Assembly: GCA_950097015.1 (NCBI GenBank)
Contig: CATNEN010000025.1
Span: forward strand, 6,562,001-6,626,000
DNA length: 64,000 nucleotides
Direction: 5' to 3'
DNA from: Macrostomum hystrix
Taxonomy: Eukaryota > Platyhelminthes > Macrostomidae
The notes under the pieces were generated by a model. The model saw only the letters and a program-made list of their open reading frames with translations. It was not told the origin of the DNA and searched no databases. Shown one piece after another: positions 25,601-32,362 of this stretch. Position numbers and translations under genes: made by a program. Position 1 is the stretch's first letter. Every line of letters begins with the position of its first letter.

Positions 25601-28322
25601 ACCTTGGGAAGTGGGAAACCTTGGGAAGTGGGAAACCTTGAGAAGTGGGAAACCTTGGGAAGTGGGAAACCTTGGGAAGCGGGAAACCTTGGGAAGTGGG
25701 AAACCTTGGGAAGTGGGAAACCTTGGGAAGCGGAAAACCTTGGGAAGCGGGAAACCTTGAGAAGTGGGAAACCTTGGGAAGTGGAAAACCTTGGGAAGTG
25801 GGAAACCTTGGGAAGTGGGAAACCTTGGGAAGTGGGAAACCTTGGGAAGTGGAAAACCTTGGGAAGTGGGAAACCTTGAGAAGTGGGAAACCTTGGGAAG
25901 TGGAAAACCTTGGGAAGTGGGAAACCTTGGGAAGTGGGAAACCTTGGGAAGTGGGAAACCTTGGGAAGTGGAAAACCTTGGGAAGTGGGAAACCTTGGGA
26001 AGCGGGAAACCTTGGGAAGTGGGAAACCTTGGGAAGTGGGAAACCTTGGGAAGTGGGAAACCTTGGGAAGTGGGAAACCTTGGGAAGTGGGAAACCTTGA
26101 GAAGTGGGAAACCTTGGGAAGTGGAAAACCTTGGGAAGTGGGAAACCTTGAGAAGTGGGAAACCTTGGGAAGTGGAAAACCTTGGGAAGTGGGAAACCTT
26201 GGGAAGCGGGAAAACTTGGGAAGCGGGAAACCTTGGGAAGCGGGAAACCTTGGGAAGCGGGAAACCTTGGGAAGTGGGAAACCTTGAGAAGTGGGAAACC
26301 TTGGATGGGTTGGAAAACACGGGTATGGGTCAGTAATAGCCGCAGGCACTGACCTTCAGGCACTCAGTGGTGCTGGCAGTGACAGCCCAGTGAATCGGCG
26401 CCCGGCCCAGCACGTCCTGCACATCAGGGTTGGCGCCCAGTTGAAGCAGAAGCTCCGCCAGCTGCCAGTTGCCAGATCGCACGGCCACGTGCAACGCTGT
26501 GAATTCGTCTACAAATGCAAAAATGCTTTAACAAATGAATGGATCTAAGAACTATATTTTTGTGTTAGATGCACATGTAACCAGTTAAAAAAATCTAATT
26601 TGTTAAAAGGTCAGACAAAGATGAAATTTTGCGCTCTAGTGAAATCGTGAACAAGATTAAGATTTTTTTAAATTGATTTTTCCTCCTACATTAAGAAGTT
26701 TCTTCACTAGTTTTGGACATTTACGCTTTTAGACAATTTTCGAACATTAAGAATGGATTCGACTTACAATACTCAGAGTAGTGTAGGAAAAATATAGTAT
26801 AAAATTGATCTTAGATTTCGAATTGTCGTTAACTACAAAAATGTTGTAACAATTTGTTCAGGGACGTCGTAGCCCTGTCGTGAAATCCTTGAACTCTTAA
26901 CACAGAGAGATCGAAAGTTCGACCTCTTAAACGCCAGTCATTTAAACGATCAAAATGTGTTACTCTTGTAGCGACTTTTGGTTACGCGACTTGTTTGTAC
27001 TTGCTCTGATTGTGTCTCTCTTTTCTTTATCGCTGCACCCCCCTCCTTCCCCCTGCCCCTGCTACTCTCCACGATTGTACCCCAACCCCCCTTTCGTCGC
27101 TTTCCTTTGTCTGCCTATGTACATCTGAGGCGGGGTTTAACCCTATCCTTACTATCGATCGCTTCTCTCTAGCCACTAGTGTTAAGTTCAAATATAATGT
27201 CTGGCCCTCTGGGCCTTTGTGAGTCATCCCCCATTGCGCTCTCTGTCTCGTTTGAGGTTTGGCCGTATGAACGGGCTCTTGCTGCGAAGATTCAATTAAT
27301 TGCATGACTTCAACTCGCTTCGCTTCTTAATTCACTCGAAGTAAAGACAACTCTATAAACAACAGTGTATAATATAAAAAATAATTATTGCAGTAGGGCA
27401 GCGGGCAGTGGCACATCATTTGGTGACACTAGACCCGCAACCTGCGAGGAGGCAATTCTGCCCAATTCGCTGACTCCTGAGCACACACGCACACAGATAC
27501 TGTACGCAGGCACACGCTCACACAGGTGTGTACATCTGCCCTGACTTTCTCATCGTCAGGCAGTGTACACTCTCACTGTGCCTCGGAGGTTGGCCCTCAA
27601 GGGCGTAAATTGCACGACAAGTCCCCAAGCCTTCTCTCCGCGGCTGCGATCTAAATGAATCTGGCCTCGCCGCGGAATCGAGCTCAGGGCCCTTCTTGCG
27701 AGAGGCAAACGTGTTAACAACTCTGCCACTCACCCCCTTCTAACTCACCGTGTGACGCAGCATTCGGGTTGACTCCCACCGACAGAAGCCACTCCGCAAT
27801 GGCCTGTTGACCGTAGTGGGCGGCATACATCAAAGGCGTGCGACCCAGGCAGTCAGACGTCTCAACACAACCAAAATCTGCCATCAGGTCAATGCAAAGA
27901 AAAATAAAATTGGTAGAACAGGAAAAGTCTACCATAGGTTTATAATCAGCTAGAAAATGTCTGTCTTTGCTGTTTTTGGCCTCACCTAAAGAGTGCAGAT
28001 CCTTTAAGACAGTAAGGTCGCCCAGCTTGCACGCCGCCAGGACTGGAGCCAGCGGTTGCGATGGTTGAACAGATTCTGATGTTGGCAATCTGACAGTGTC
28101 CAATTCCGCCCAGTGCCAGCGCAGCTTGTCTAGAGATTCTACGTATGGCGTCATTGGCGACAGGCCACGAAGCGACGCGCTGCTAAGGGAACCGGCATCG
28201 CTGCGCTCCCGACAGCCGGAGTCGCGATGCCGACGCTGAGTCCATCGAAAATACTTTTGCATGTGCAGCAGGGCCAGATTGAGGGCGTCGCGCAGTTCTG
28301 CGCACTCCGGCGTTTCGTCCAT
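1522..28322 (-). CDS. ankyrin-repeat protein, 13-exon model (about 875 aa)
   Basis: The exons, in transcription order, are 28322-27986, 27877-27749, 26508-26354, 24628-24422, 16443-16350, 9965-9834, 8992-8825, 7395-7136, 6892-6583, 6211-5933, 3415-3120, 1913-1824 and 1692-1522. They sum to 2628 bases (876 codons with the stop). The N-terminal half holds about seven or eight ankyrin repeats, visible as GRTPLMYAAHYG, DEFTALHVAVRSGN, GRAPIHWAV, GRTVVHWAVRR, GRTPLLTAAE, GRSAIHLATIGGHG and a last one ending in YCKLILASHY. Several repeats are completed only across splice junctions, which is strong support for the model. The C-terminal half is low complexity (Pro, Ser, Gly, Gln, Ala) with basic patches. 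Ankyrin repeats mediate protein binding. The arrangement recalls inversin/ANKRD55-like proteins, but no IQ motif is seen and I give no symbol. The exon structure downstream of 5.9 kb is the least certain part. Confidence 0.75.
1824..1913 (-). CDS. ankyrin gene exon 12
   Basis: The acceptor is cttcgtcag|CAG (a NAGNAG pair) and the donor is CTCCCG|gtgagt; 30 codons, phase 0 to 0. It encodes QPPPVASPRTSSAGLISGSG. A second frame is also open (KRQRRRRRQTGASP), so the reading frame is not certain. Confidence 0.5.
2035..2165. repeat. short degenerate tandem repeat
   Basis: About four diverged units share the core CTCACTCCGCTATCGATCG. The same core recurs near 3535 and in a cleaner array at 3975-4158. 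It lies in an ankyrin-gene intron. Confidence 0.6.
2649..3003 (+). mobile_element. SINE family B copy, near full length
   Basis: The head resembles a tRNA-Ser/Leu A box (GTCTCAGCGGTTAACGC) and a degenerate B box (AGCTCGATTCC). The body of about 300 bases contains GGCGAGGCCACATTCATTT and ACGATGAGAAAGTCAGGGCA and ends in an A/T-rich tail. The same body recurs at 3573, 27395, 53683 and 60122, in both orientations. Confidence 0.75.
3120..3415 (-). CDS. ankyrin gene exon 11, basic (3' boundary uncertain)
   Basis: The acceptor is cgcaccctcag|CT, in phase with exon 10 (KPRAVIKPKHQERQHPASS). It contains the basic run YRRRTGKKKRRRP. The donor chosen (CCGCTG|gttgag, phase 0) is weak but joins the next exon in frame. 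A stronger donor lies 29 bases further on (ATATC|gtgagc, lower edge 3091), but it is phase 2 and leads to a stop in exon 12. Confidence 0.45.
3573..3905 (+). mobile_element. SINE family B copy, diverged
   Basis: It shares GCCGCGGCGAGGCCACATTC, GAGAGAAGGCTTCGGGGCTT and the CCTGTGAG..GTACGTATC part with the copy at 2649, with many substitutions, so it is older. Confidence 0.7.
3975..4158. repeat. 32-33-bp minisatellite
   Basis: About five units have the core CACTCCGTAATCGATTGGTG followed by ACA.ACCCACCC. The rest of this intron to 4.7 kb holds nothing recognisable. Confidence 0.8.
4730..5925. repeat. 23-bp minisatellite, about 52 copies
   Basis: The unit reads CTTCTCCCAAGAACTGACAC plus three bases on the plus strand. 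Blocks of units carry AACATC or AATCAT in place of ACCTTC. Because 23 is not a multiple of 3 and the minus strand has no stops, all three minus frames are open and encode the same 23-residue repeat (CVSSWEKVVSVLGRRL). I consider these ORFs non-coding. Confidence 0.9.
5933..6211 (-). CDS. ankyrin gene exon 10, acidic
   Basis: The acceptor is cctaccag|CG and the donor is CCGCGGG|gtgagc, phase 1 to 1, 92 codons. It encodes YKLQHRLQVEFKEAARADEN and an acidic VDEVEADDALPPPPEF segment. The donor is followed within a few bases by the 23-bp satellite, which is stop-free. If the intron were retained the ORF would run on for about 290 repetitive residues. Confidence 0.65.
6235..6415. repeat. degenerate CTCCTGACACCCACCTCACT repeat
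   Basis: About six pyrimidine-rich units of 26 to 33 bases lie immediately upstream (minus sense) of ankyrin exon 10, where they may act as or interfere with a polypyrimidine tract. Confidence 0.75.
6583..6892 (-). CDS. ankyrin gene exon 9 with polyglutamine tract
   Basis: The acceptor is gatttccag|GAA and the donor is CGGGCGA|gtgaac (phase 1). It encodes EFPVPRPPRTPPPPTPRSKS, then a run of nine Gln written mainly as CAG (a pure trinucleotide run near 6714-6740), then an Ala/Val/Glu-rich part. It is low complexity, with no domain recognised. Confidence 0.6.
7136..7395 (-). CDS. ankyrin gene exon 8
   Basis: The acceptor is ttttcaag|CC (or ttag nine bases inside, same phase) and the donor is TCGGGA|gtgagg, phase 0. 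It encodes RLAMLLLIHCNPNLKF, then INLDSFSYFDNNYRL, then a Pro/Arg-rich stretch. It joins in frame to EFPVPRPPR of exon 9. Confidence 0.55.
7549..8144 (-). mobile_element. mariner-like remnant
   Basis: The ends read TACGAGGG on the left and CCCTCGTA on the right, giving a short inverted terminal match. The right end read inward is TACGAGGGCTGTCCCAAAAG, typical of mariner-type termini. Inside, the minus strand keeps a piece of transposase helix-turn-helix (RSVIYTLWKTGHSAAEIHGQ near 7600-7690). There is no catalytic domain, so it is a deletion derivative. Confidence 0.55.
8225..8505. repeat. tandem repeat, about 38-bp unit with higher order
   Basis: Units contain ATCACACCTCCACCCTTATC and TGGTGCGCGAAAAAAACCC. 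A longer block with CATATAACCCTAGATAACAC is duplicated. Confidence 0.75.
8825..8992 (-). CDS. ankyrin gene exon 7, last ankyrin repeat
   Basis: The acceptor is tctgccag|CT. With exon 6 it reads LLDQGAEIDSRDSEGATAWD and later RRLHYCKLILASHYRQK. Two donors overlap. The stronger, GCT|gtgagt, is phase 0. The weaker, GTGA|gtacaa, is phase 1 and is the only one that fits exon 8, so I used it. If the strong donor is real, an exon is missing between 7 and 8. Confidence 0.7.
9572..9797 (-). mobile_element. SINE family A copy (tRNA-like head)
   Basis: Read on the minus strand it starts GGGGGTTGTAGCCTAGTGG (A box) and has a B box GGTTCGATTCC-like core, then a body with CAGTCCATGGACTGG and a GCTGCACATCTGGCCCAATG end. 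It is related to the copies at 15776, 31972 and 54988. Confidence 0.75.
9834..9965 (-). CDS. ankyrin gene exon 6
   Basis: The acceptor is aatgtcag|CC and the donor is CAAGGAG|gtgagg (phase 1). It encodes ACQLILDAGGKSALEA and then NDGRSAIHLATIGGHGELL. A second acceptor eight bases inside (ctgccag|CTA) is phase 0 and would fit a direct join from exon 4. Confidence 0.75.
10203..14994. repeat. 4.8-kb CACT/CACA microsatellite array
   Basis: An uninterrupted array of CACACTCA and CACT units fills most of the intron between ankyrin exons 5 and 6. Longer blocks of several hundred bases recur with the same order of CACACT and CACT runs, pointing to segmental duplication. One plus frame is open but is compositional only. 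Confidence 0.95.
15595..15748 (+). mobile_element. SINE family A 3' fragment
   Basis: Contains CCAGTCCATGGACTGAAAAG and CTGTACATCGGGCCCAACTG, the 3' body of family A, directly upstream of a complete copy. Confidence 0.6.
15776..16035 (+). mobile_element. SINE family A, best preserved copy
   Basis: A box TAGCCTAGTGG at 15783-15793 and B box GGTTCGATTCC at 15827-15837 both match the Pol III consensus. The tRNA-like head is followed by a shared body (AATGGGTACCAGCATCAGCT, CCCTGTCCATGGACTGAG) ending near GTCGGCTGCACATCAAATTG. The acceptor-stem half is not a closed cloverleaf, so I call it a SINE, not a tRNA gene. Confidence 0.8.
16350..16443 (-). CDS. ankyrin gene exon 5, isolated between two satellites
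   Basis: The acceptor is tttcaacag|GCG and the donor is GAGACGG|gtgagt (phase 1). It encodes ALISSDSAV and then VELRDNNGRTPLLTAAET, an ankyrin repeat start. It has no long ORF of its own and was found only from splice signals plus ankyrin consensus. It joins in phase to exons 4 and 6. Exon 4 can also be joined in frame to an internal acceptor of exon 6, which would skip this exon. Confidence 0.7.
16796..19190. repeat. 20-bp satellite, about 120 copies with higher-order unit
   Basis: The unit is GAGAGTGAGAGTGACAGTTT with variants (GTGAGTGAGA, GTGACATTTT, GTGACAGTTA, GTCGGTGAGA). The order of variants from 17881 to about 18239 is repeated at 18361 to about 18719, so a 480-bp block has been duplicated. 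The minus strand is stop-free in all frames, giving spurious LSLSNCHSHS ORFs. Confidence 0.95.
19650..20115. repeat. 22-bp minisatellite, about 21 copies
   Basis: Two unit types alternate in blocks: CTGCATCATTCTCATAGCTG and ATGAATCATTCTCATAGCTG. Confidence 0.9.
20935..22068 (+). CDS. intronless rhodopsin-like GPCR, FMRFamide-receptor-like
   Basis: The product is a 377-residue protein with seven hydrophobic segments: TM1 about residues 56-78, TM2 86-115, TM3 122-150, TM4 170-190, TM5 231-252, TM6 282-304 and TM7 314-338. Class A landmarks are altered. The DRY position reads RRY (HIAWRRYRAI), TM6 has CELP in place of CWxP, and TM7 has NFLVY in place of NPxxY. The residue at the usual TM3 cysteine is Leu, so the standard TM3-ECL2 disulfide looks absent, although two cysteines lie in ECL2. 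NFLxY followed by a basic helix 8 (SIRQFKQRL) is common in invertebrate FMRFamide-type peptide receptors. The first ATG is used; the N-terminus is short with no N-glycosylation sequon near the start. The gene is nested, on the opposite strand, in the ankyrin intron 16444-24421. The ligand is unknown and could be a peptide. Confidence 0.8.
   Translation: MPGHQQFSTPESQLLPDQQLLELIRLDPADPNCSEPQRALLWQGATSEETVMDALYLCKSALAFLALTGSCVSVGIFRIQRQRSALIQMLLHLSVCELLLNLSAFVFELFYLLVMPTTGHLMPAGPNWLAYFVLYGVWPAYKTSMVVRNWLIVHIAWRRYRAIGDALGSRRRGDSRRLINLTSAALWLAACLVTLPRALEVTYTRCQSSGQIVGLQAAPFASHSAYRAYPSCYFALQSLAPVCCLLLTSCLTLCRLRKSNREFLHDLPAPIMAVQRRRAQNDSVNRTVLVLCSVFVVCELPMLVAGVLKDFDCRDACQVFLGVANILTSADSVANFLVYFLSIRQFKQRLCCSRDSKSDVRKAKVLSDSLRRIKGQH
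22176..23450. repeat. 46-bp minisatellite, about 27 copies
   Basis: The unit contains GAGTTGTCTGAGCTAGCTAC and CTCACTGATCAACCAGTTAA. It starts about 110 bases after the GPCR stop codon, so it may lie within or just beyond the GPCR 3' UTR. The AT-rich stretch from 23450 to 24420 shows only one SINE B fragment. Confidence 0.92.
24336..24378 (-). mobile_element. SINE family B fragment
   Basis: ATGGCCTCGCCGTGGAATCG followed by AGCTC is the head-to-body junction of family B, read on the minus strand. It lies just downstream of ankyrin exon 4. Confidence 0.45.
24422..24628 (-). CDS. ankyrin gene exon 4
   Basis: The acceptor is ccgccag|CTG and the donor is CTGCAG|gtgagg; it is exactly 69 codons, phase 0 to 0. 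Visible motifs are LLLDRGANADIRD, MWACRLDSVDHFNLL and DSQGRTVVHWAVRRQEPL. Confidence 0.8.
25203..26310. repeat. 17-bp minisatellite, about 65 copies
   Basis: The unit is GGGAAACCTTGGGAAGT with one-base variants (GGAAAACC, AAGCG, TTGAGAAGT). It is stop-free on both strands; with a length coprime to 3 it keeps five or six frames open, producing spurious ORFs up to 405 residues. It fills the intron between ankyrin exons 3 and 4. Confidence 0.95.
26354..26508 (-). CDS. ankyrin gene exon 3
   Basis: The acceptor is catttgtag|AC and the donor is CTGAAG|gtcagt (phase 0). The first two bases complete an Asp codon with exon 2, giving SHDEFTALHVAVRSGNWQLA; further on comes LGRAPIHWAVTASTTECLK. The last repeat is finished by exon 4 (TTECLK|LLLDRGANADIRD), a very good ankyrin match across the junction. 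Confidence 0.8.
26510..27394. other. ankyrin intron without recognisable features
   Basis: AT-rich, with a pyrimidine-rich segment near 27020-27090. A heavily degraded SINE A-like head may lie at 26860-26930, but it is too eroded to call. Confidence 0.4.
27395..27735 (-). mobile_element. SINE family B copy in ankyrin intron 2
   Basis: Read on the minus strand it matches the copy at 2649 over its length, including the head, CGGCGAGGCCAGATTCATTT and the tail near AATAATTATT. It ends only about 14 bases from the exon 2 donor. Confidence 0.75.
27749..27877 (-). CDS. ankyrin gene exon 2
   Basis: The acceptor is gatggcag|AT and the donor is CACACG|gtgagt (phase 1). It encodes DFGCVETSDCLGRTPLMYAA and then AEWLLSVGVNPNAASH, a complete ankyrin repeat. 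Confidence 0.75.
27986..28322 (-). CDS. ankyrin gene exon 1
   Basis: Starts at ATG (MDETPECAELRDALNLALLH) and ends in the first ankyrin helix (PVLAACKLGDLTVLKDLHSL) at TTTAG|gtgagg, phase 1. The following 108-base intron happens to be stop-free, so a naive ORF reads through it. The ankyrin periodicity and in-phase splice signals favour splicing. An upstream 5' UTR exon is possible. Confidence 0.7.
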
Positions 28323-30545
28323 TTTTAGAAGGAATTGGTGAATATAGGCTGCCGCTTTTTGAAAGTCTATAGTGAAATTGTAAATGGAAATAATATTGAG
28401 CTTTTAGGTAACTTGGGAGAATAACTTTAGGAATAGCTTTATTTCCAGAAGTATGGCACTGCCTTAAGTATATGTACTATATTTAATTAGATAACTACTT
28501 TAGTTTAACATTTATTTTTCCTGCCTAAACTAGCTAAAAATCGAAGTTAAAAAGAATATACATATATTTCATAATAAAATGATCTTTCAGATATTTAAAA
28601 TACAAATTCACAGTTTGAATGAAATCTACATTCATTAAGAATTTGGAATTCATTAGGAATTCATTCACACTCATTAGGAGTTTAACTAGTTTCAAGATTA
28701 TTATACTAGAATTTTATTTTTGTTTCTCTTTTTGTGATAGAAAATTTCAATGGAAACTTTTTTATATATACTAACAACACACAAATATTGCATTTGCATT
28801 AACATGTTTGCGATTACCTTTTCTTTTGACCGTCATTTTATACGGCGGCAAAAAATTGAAATAGTGAAAACTTGTTTTTCTTGAACTTCTCTCTATTTAA
28901 GTTACCAGATAAAAGCCAGGTTGCTAATATGGACTGGTAAACCTTAAGGTAAAGCAAGTCAACAGTTTCATTCAAGTTCAGTAAAGACTTGTAAAAAATG
29001 AAGTCAAAAAATACAGAGACGCAGTTTTAGTAAAGTTTAACAAAGGTCGCTTAGTTCAACCAGGAAATGTTTAAAATTCGACTTTAATACTATAGACCTG
29101 TCTAAATTGTTGACTATTATTAGAAAAATAGACCAATAAAAGGCACATTGACTTGTCAAAAAGATTCCGAATAAAATTAATGTAACGTGACTGTAATTTG
29201 TAAAACTAGGTAAAAGTGTGTCGTTTAAGCGGTCTGCGGTCTAAGCCGTTTAAGCCTATGTAGGCTACTGAAAAAACTCAAGCTTTTATCAACTTTACGT
29301 TACATTTTAATGTTACTAGGTCAAATCTTATGTGTATGTATATCATCCGACCTGAAAATTTTGGTAACATGCTTATATTAATATTATAATGTAACCATAG
29401 CGCCTATTGATGCTATTGCTAATAGATTCATTCATAAAATACTTAAAGCACTTGAGGTGGCTTAAGAGGACACTGAGTGAACTCTTTGATTCAGTAATTT
29501 ATATGGCACTGTGTGCATGGAAATATGGAAGCTGCAGCCTGTATTGAACCCCCCATTGGCATTAGACTAATTGCCATCATCTGGATCCTGCAGGGTCGTG
29601 TGCACACCAGAAAAAAACTGGAAGGCTAGAGTGCATATGCAAAAATGTTTATTTTACATGCCTAAAATTAAAAAAAATATTATGTGTATAGCATGTCAGA
29701 CATTTTTTTGAATTACATAAAGTCTACATGTCTATAATCTGTAGTTTGTTAACCAATAAAAAATTGACAAATAGGGCAATGAAATGAAGTCAATTTTCTC
29801 TTGTCACAAGCCCTGCTTAGGCCTACCTATTACTTTTTGTGCTACACATGACTCATTCCCTTCTTAAAGTGTTCTGCCAAAAATTCAGTATAAGGCAAGG
29901 CAAGTGCATGCCAAATCTTGTAGGCAATACTATTGGCAATACATACCCAATTTTGTGCAAATAGTACATGATACAGATTAAAACAGTAATAATTTTGTTT
30001 AAAATATCTGCATTGCAATCTGCCAATTAGCACAGTATATCTCCCAATCTTTGAAGCATTTCAATGAGTTCTAGTCCCAGTGGGACTATAAGAAGGCAAG
30101 CAACCACATAGAAATTTTTTGCAATAGTGCTATTTTTGCTATGAGGCCTAGGAAAATTGGGTTGTAGATCATTTAGAAAATAAATGCTACCTATATTTTG
30201 AAATACAAAGGTCAGTTATATAAACTTGCTTTAGAATATATGGTGTATGATAGTATGGTTATGTTTGTTTTGTCTAACTCATTATTAGTAATAACTAGGC
30301 AAATTTGCACACCTAAGCTGAGGCTTATAAAAATAAGTTTTGCAAGCTTGCTATTTATATAGATTGTTTTGCAATTTTACTGATATACATCAACTACATT
30401 ACTAAGATAACATTGCATACAACAAAATCATTTTGAACATTGTGAAGCAAAAAATAAACAATAGCCCTAAGGATTTAAATTTCTCTAAACAAAAATAATG
30501 CTCAGATGATAGCTTTGTTAAAAATAGTTGCTACTTAGGTTATAC
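28323..30545. other. AT-rich intergenic DNA upstream of the ankyrin gene
   Basis: No ORF of note, tandem array or clear mobile element. It presumably includes the promoter and 5' UTR of the ankyrin gene at its left side, but no core promoter element is convincing. Confidence 0.4.
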
Positions 30546-31909
30546 TACAGGTGTGTCATAAGTAATGTCACTGTGGTTGTTGTGCGGGAACCCAAAGCAA
30601 TAATCATCCAAATATATTATATTCTGAAAGTACATTTATTGAGAAGTTGCCACCACACCTGAGCAGCAATTTTAATGTCTATGGCCAAAACTGTCGCAAG
30701 AATTTGTTAATCAGATTTAGCAAGCGCAACGCGATGAAATCTTCTTTTTGCAACGAGCAAAACTCAACATGAATCACGACAAGATGCACATCCAGTTCTA
30801 CGCTTTCATTCGCTTCAAGCTTGGAAAATCTGCACTTGAAGTAGAGGAGGATCTCCGGAACACACTGCCAGACAACTGCCCAACTCGCAGGACAATTTAT
30901 AGGTGGTTTCAGAACTTTACTGATCCTGGGTTCGAATTGGGAGATGCCGCCAGATCTGGACGACCATGTTCAACCAGGACAATAGAGAACATCGAAGTCA
31001 TCAGCGACCTGGTCAAGGAAGACCCGCGGCAGTCTGTCAGGGAGCTAGCGGACTGCTTGGAGATTGATTTCAAGACAGTCCATCGCATCTTGACAGAGGA
31101 TCTCCATCTCCGAAACGTCTGCTCGGTCTGGGTGCCCCATGACCTCACTGCGGACCAACGTCAGGCCCGTGTGAACTGCGCCAATCAGATCCGCAAGGTG
31201 TTCAGCAGCCGGGGCTTGGATGACATCCTAAATTGCCTGGTTGTTGAGGATGAGACCTGGCTCCACCTGGATGGCAAAAGCAGCAAGGCAGACAATCGCT
31301 GCTGGCTGGGAGCTGGGGACTCCAGGCTGACTGTGACCAGGAGGTCCATCTCAGACAAGAAGACCATGCTGCTGGTGGCATTCACGCCAAACAAACGAGT
31401 CTCCATCTGTACAACTCCGCCAAACACCAAGGTCGATGGCCAGTACTTCATCGACTTTGTCCGATCCCACACTGGGAACCTCTGGCGCACGCTCCGGTCA
31501 AACCCGATTCACCTGAACGAAGTTCTGTGGCAGATGGACAACGCACGGCCCCACACCTGTCAGGCTGTTTCGGATTTTCTGGCTGGACGGCGAGTAAATC
31601 TGCTCTGGCAGAGTCCCTACAGCCCAGACTTCAACTTGTGCGACAGGTTTCTCTTTAAATGGCTGAAGGCAGACTTTTCCCAGAGAAGTTTCGCAAACCA
31701 TGATGAGGTCAAAGAAGCCGCGTTGCACTGGTTCCGACAGCTGGAGGAAAAACACCTGCAGGCTGAGGTAGAGAAGCTGTACGAGCACTGCCAGAGGGTG
31801 ATTGATATTGGGGGACACTATGTTGTTGATTGATACAGTTTCGTTCATCTGCGATTGTTAGTTGGTCTGTTTTACCCTCAGTGACATTACTTATGACACA
31901 CCCGAAGTA
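30546..31909 (+). mobile_element. complete mariner-family transposon
   Basis: A perfect 24-base inverted terminal match (30550-30573 against 31879-31902, core TGTCATAAGTAATGTCAC) flanks one intact transposase ORF. TA dinucleotides lie at or near both ends. The length of about 1.36 kb is normal for mariner. Intact ORF and identical TIRs suggest a recent, possibly active insertion. Confidence 0.9.
30748..31833 (+). CDS. mariner transposase, intact (361 aa)
   Basis: A cut-and-paste transposase acting on its own TIRs in the nucleus. The N-terminal half is a paired helix-turn-helix DNA-binding region (RRTIYRWFQNF, ARSGRPCST, KTVHRILTEDLHL) followed by the linker VPHDLT. The catalytic triad is visible: first Asp in VVEDETWLHL, second in QMDNARPHT, third in YSPDFNLCD, 35 positions after the second, as in DD34D mariners. 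The C-terminus LCDRFLFKWLK matches the family. Length is normal, there are no stops or frameshifts, and the start at 30748 could also be the ATG at MNHDKM eight codons in. Confidence 0.92.
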   Translation: MQRAKLNMNHDKMHIQFYAFIRFKLGKSALEVEEDLRNTLPDNCPTRRTIYRWFQNFTDPGFELGDAARSGRPCSTRTIENIEVISDLVKEDPRQSVRELADCLEIDFKTVHRILTEDLHLRNVCSVWVPHDLTADQRQARVNCANQIRKVFSSRGLDDILNCLVVEDETWLHLDGKSSKADNRCWLGAGDSRLTVTRRSISDKKTMLLVAFTPNKRVSICTTPPNTKVDGQYFIDFVRSHTGNLWRTLRSNPIHLNEVLWQMDNARPHTCQAVSDFLAGRRVNLLWQSPYSPDFNLCDRFLFKWLKADFSQRSFANHDEVKEAALHWFRQLEEKHLQAEVEKLYEHCQRVIDIGGHYVVD

Positions 31910-31971
31910 GTATATATTATTTCATTAAATTTTATACAAAATGTTTACTAAAGTCTTGTTTATATACTTGT

Positions 31972-32250
31972 AGGAGGTTATAGCCTTGTGGTTAAGGCAT
32001 TCGACTCACAACTTGAAGGTTGGAAGTTTGATTCCTAACTCCACTGGAACAAATTGTGTCATTTAGCGAGACACTTAACTCTACATTGCTTCAGTTCACC
32101 CAGCTCTTAAATGGGTACCAGCATTAGCTGGGATAATTGAAGGTGGGTGTGGCGTCCCCCCAGTCCATGGACTGAACAGCTGTATGCAGCCTTCAGATGC
32201 GCCGCACAATAGCTGCAGCTGTGCTGTCGGCTGCACATCTGGCCCAATTG
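31972..32250 (+). mobile_element. SINE family A copy
   Basis: The head GTTATAGCCTTGTGGTTAAG is followed by a B box-like TTTGATTCC and then the full family A body (CCCCCCAGTCCATGGACTGA, GGCTGCACATCTGGCCCAAT). It sits about 60 bases from the right end of the mariner. Confidence 0.75.
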
Positions 32251-32362
32251 GGGCATTTGTAATCACTTATTAGTTATGAAATTTTTTTATCTACTGTTTA
32301 TAATAGAGCAACTATAAATGAACTATTTTTAAACTAAAGCTAGTAAAGTTGAGGTTAAGTTA

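Noticed and set aside
25146-26363. ORFs up to 405 residues on both strands (SHFPRFPTSQGFPLPKV, EVGNLGKWETL)
   Set aside because: A 17-bp satellite without stops on either strand.
26860-26930. Possible SINE A head
   Set aside because: Too degraded: the A and B boxes are not convincing and no body follows.
27878-27985. Coding continuation between ankyrin exons 1 and 2
   Set aside because: The segment is stop-free but interrupts an ankyrin repeat, and is bounded by a good donor and acceptor in matching phase.
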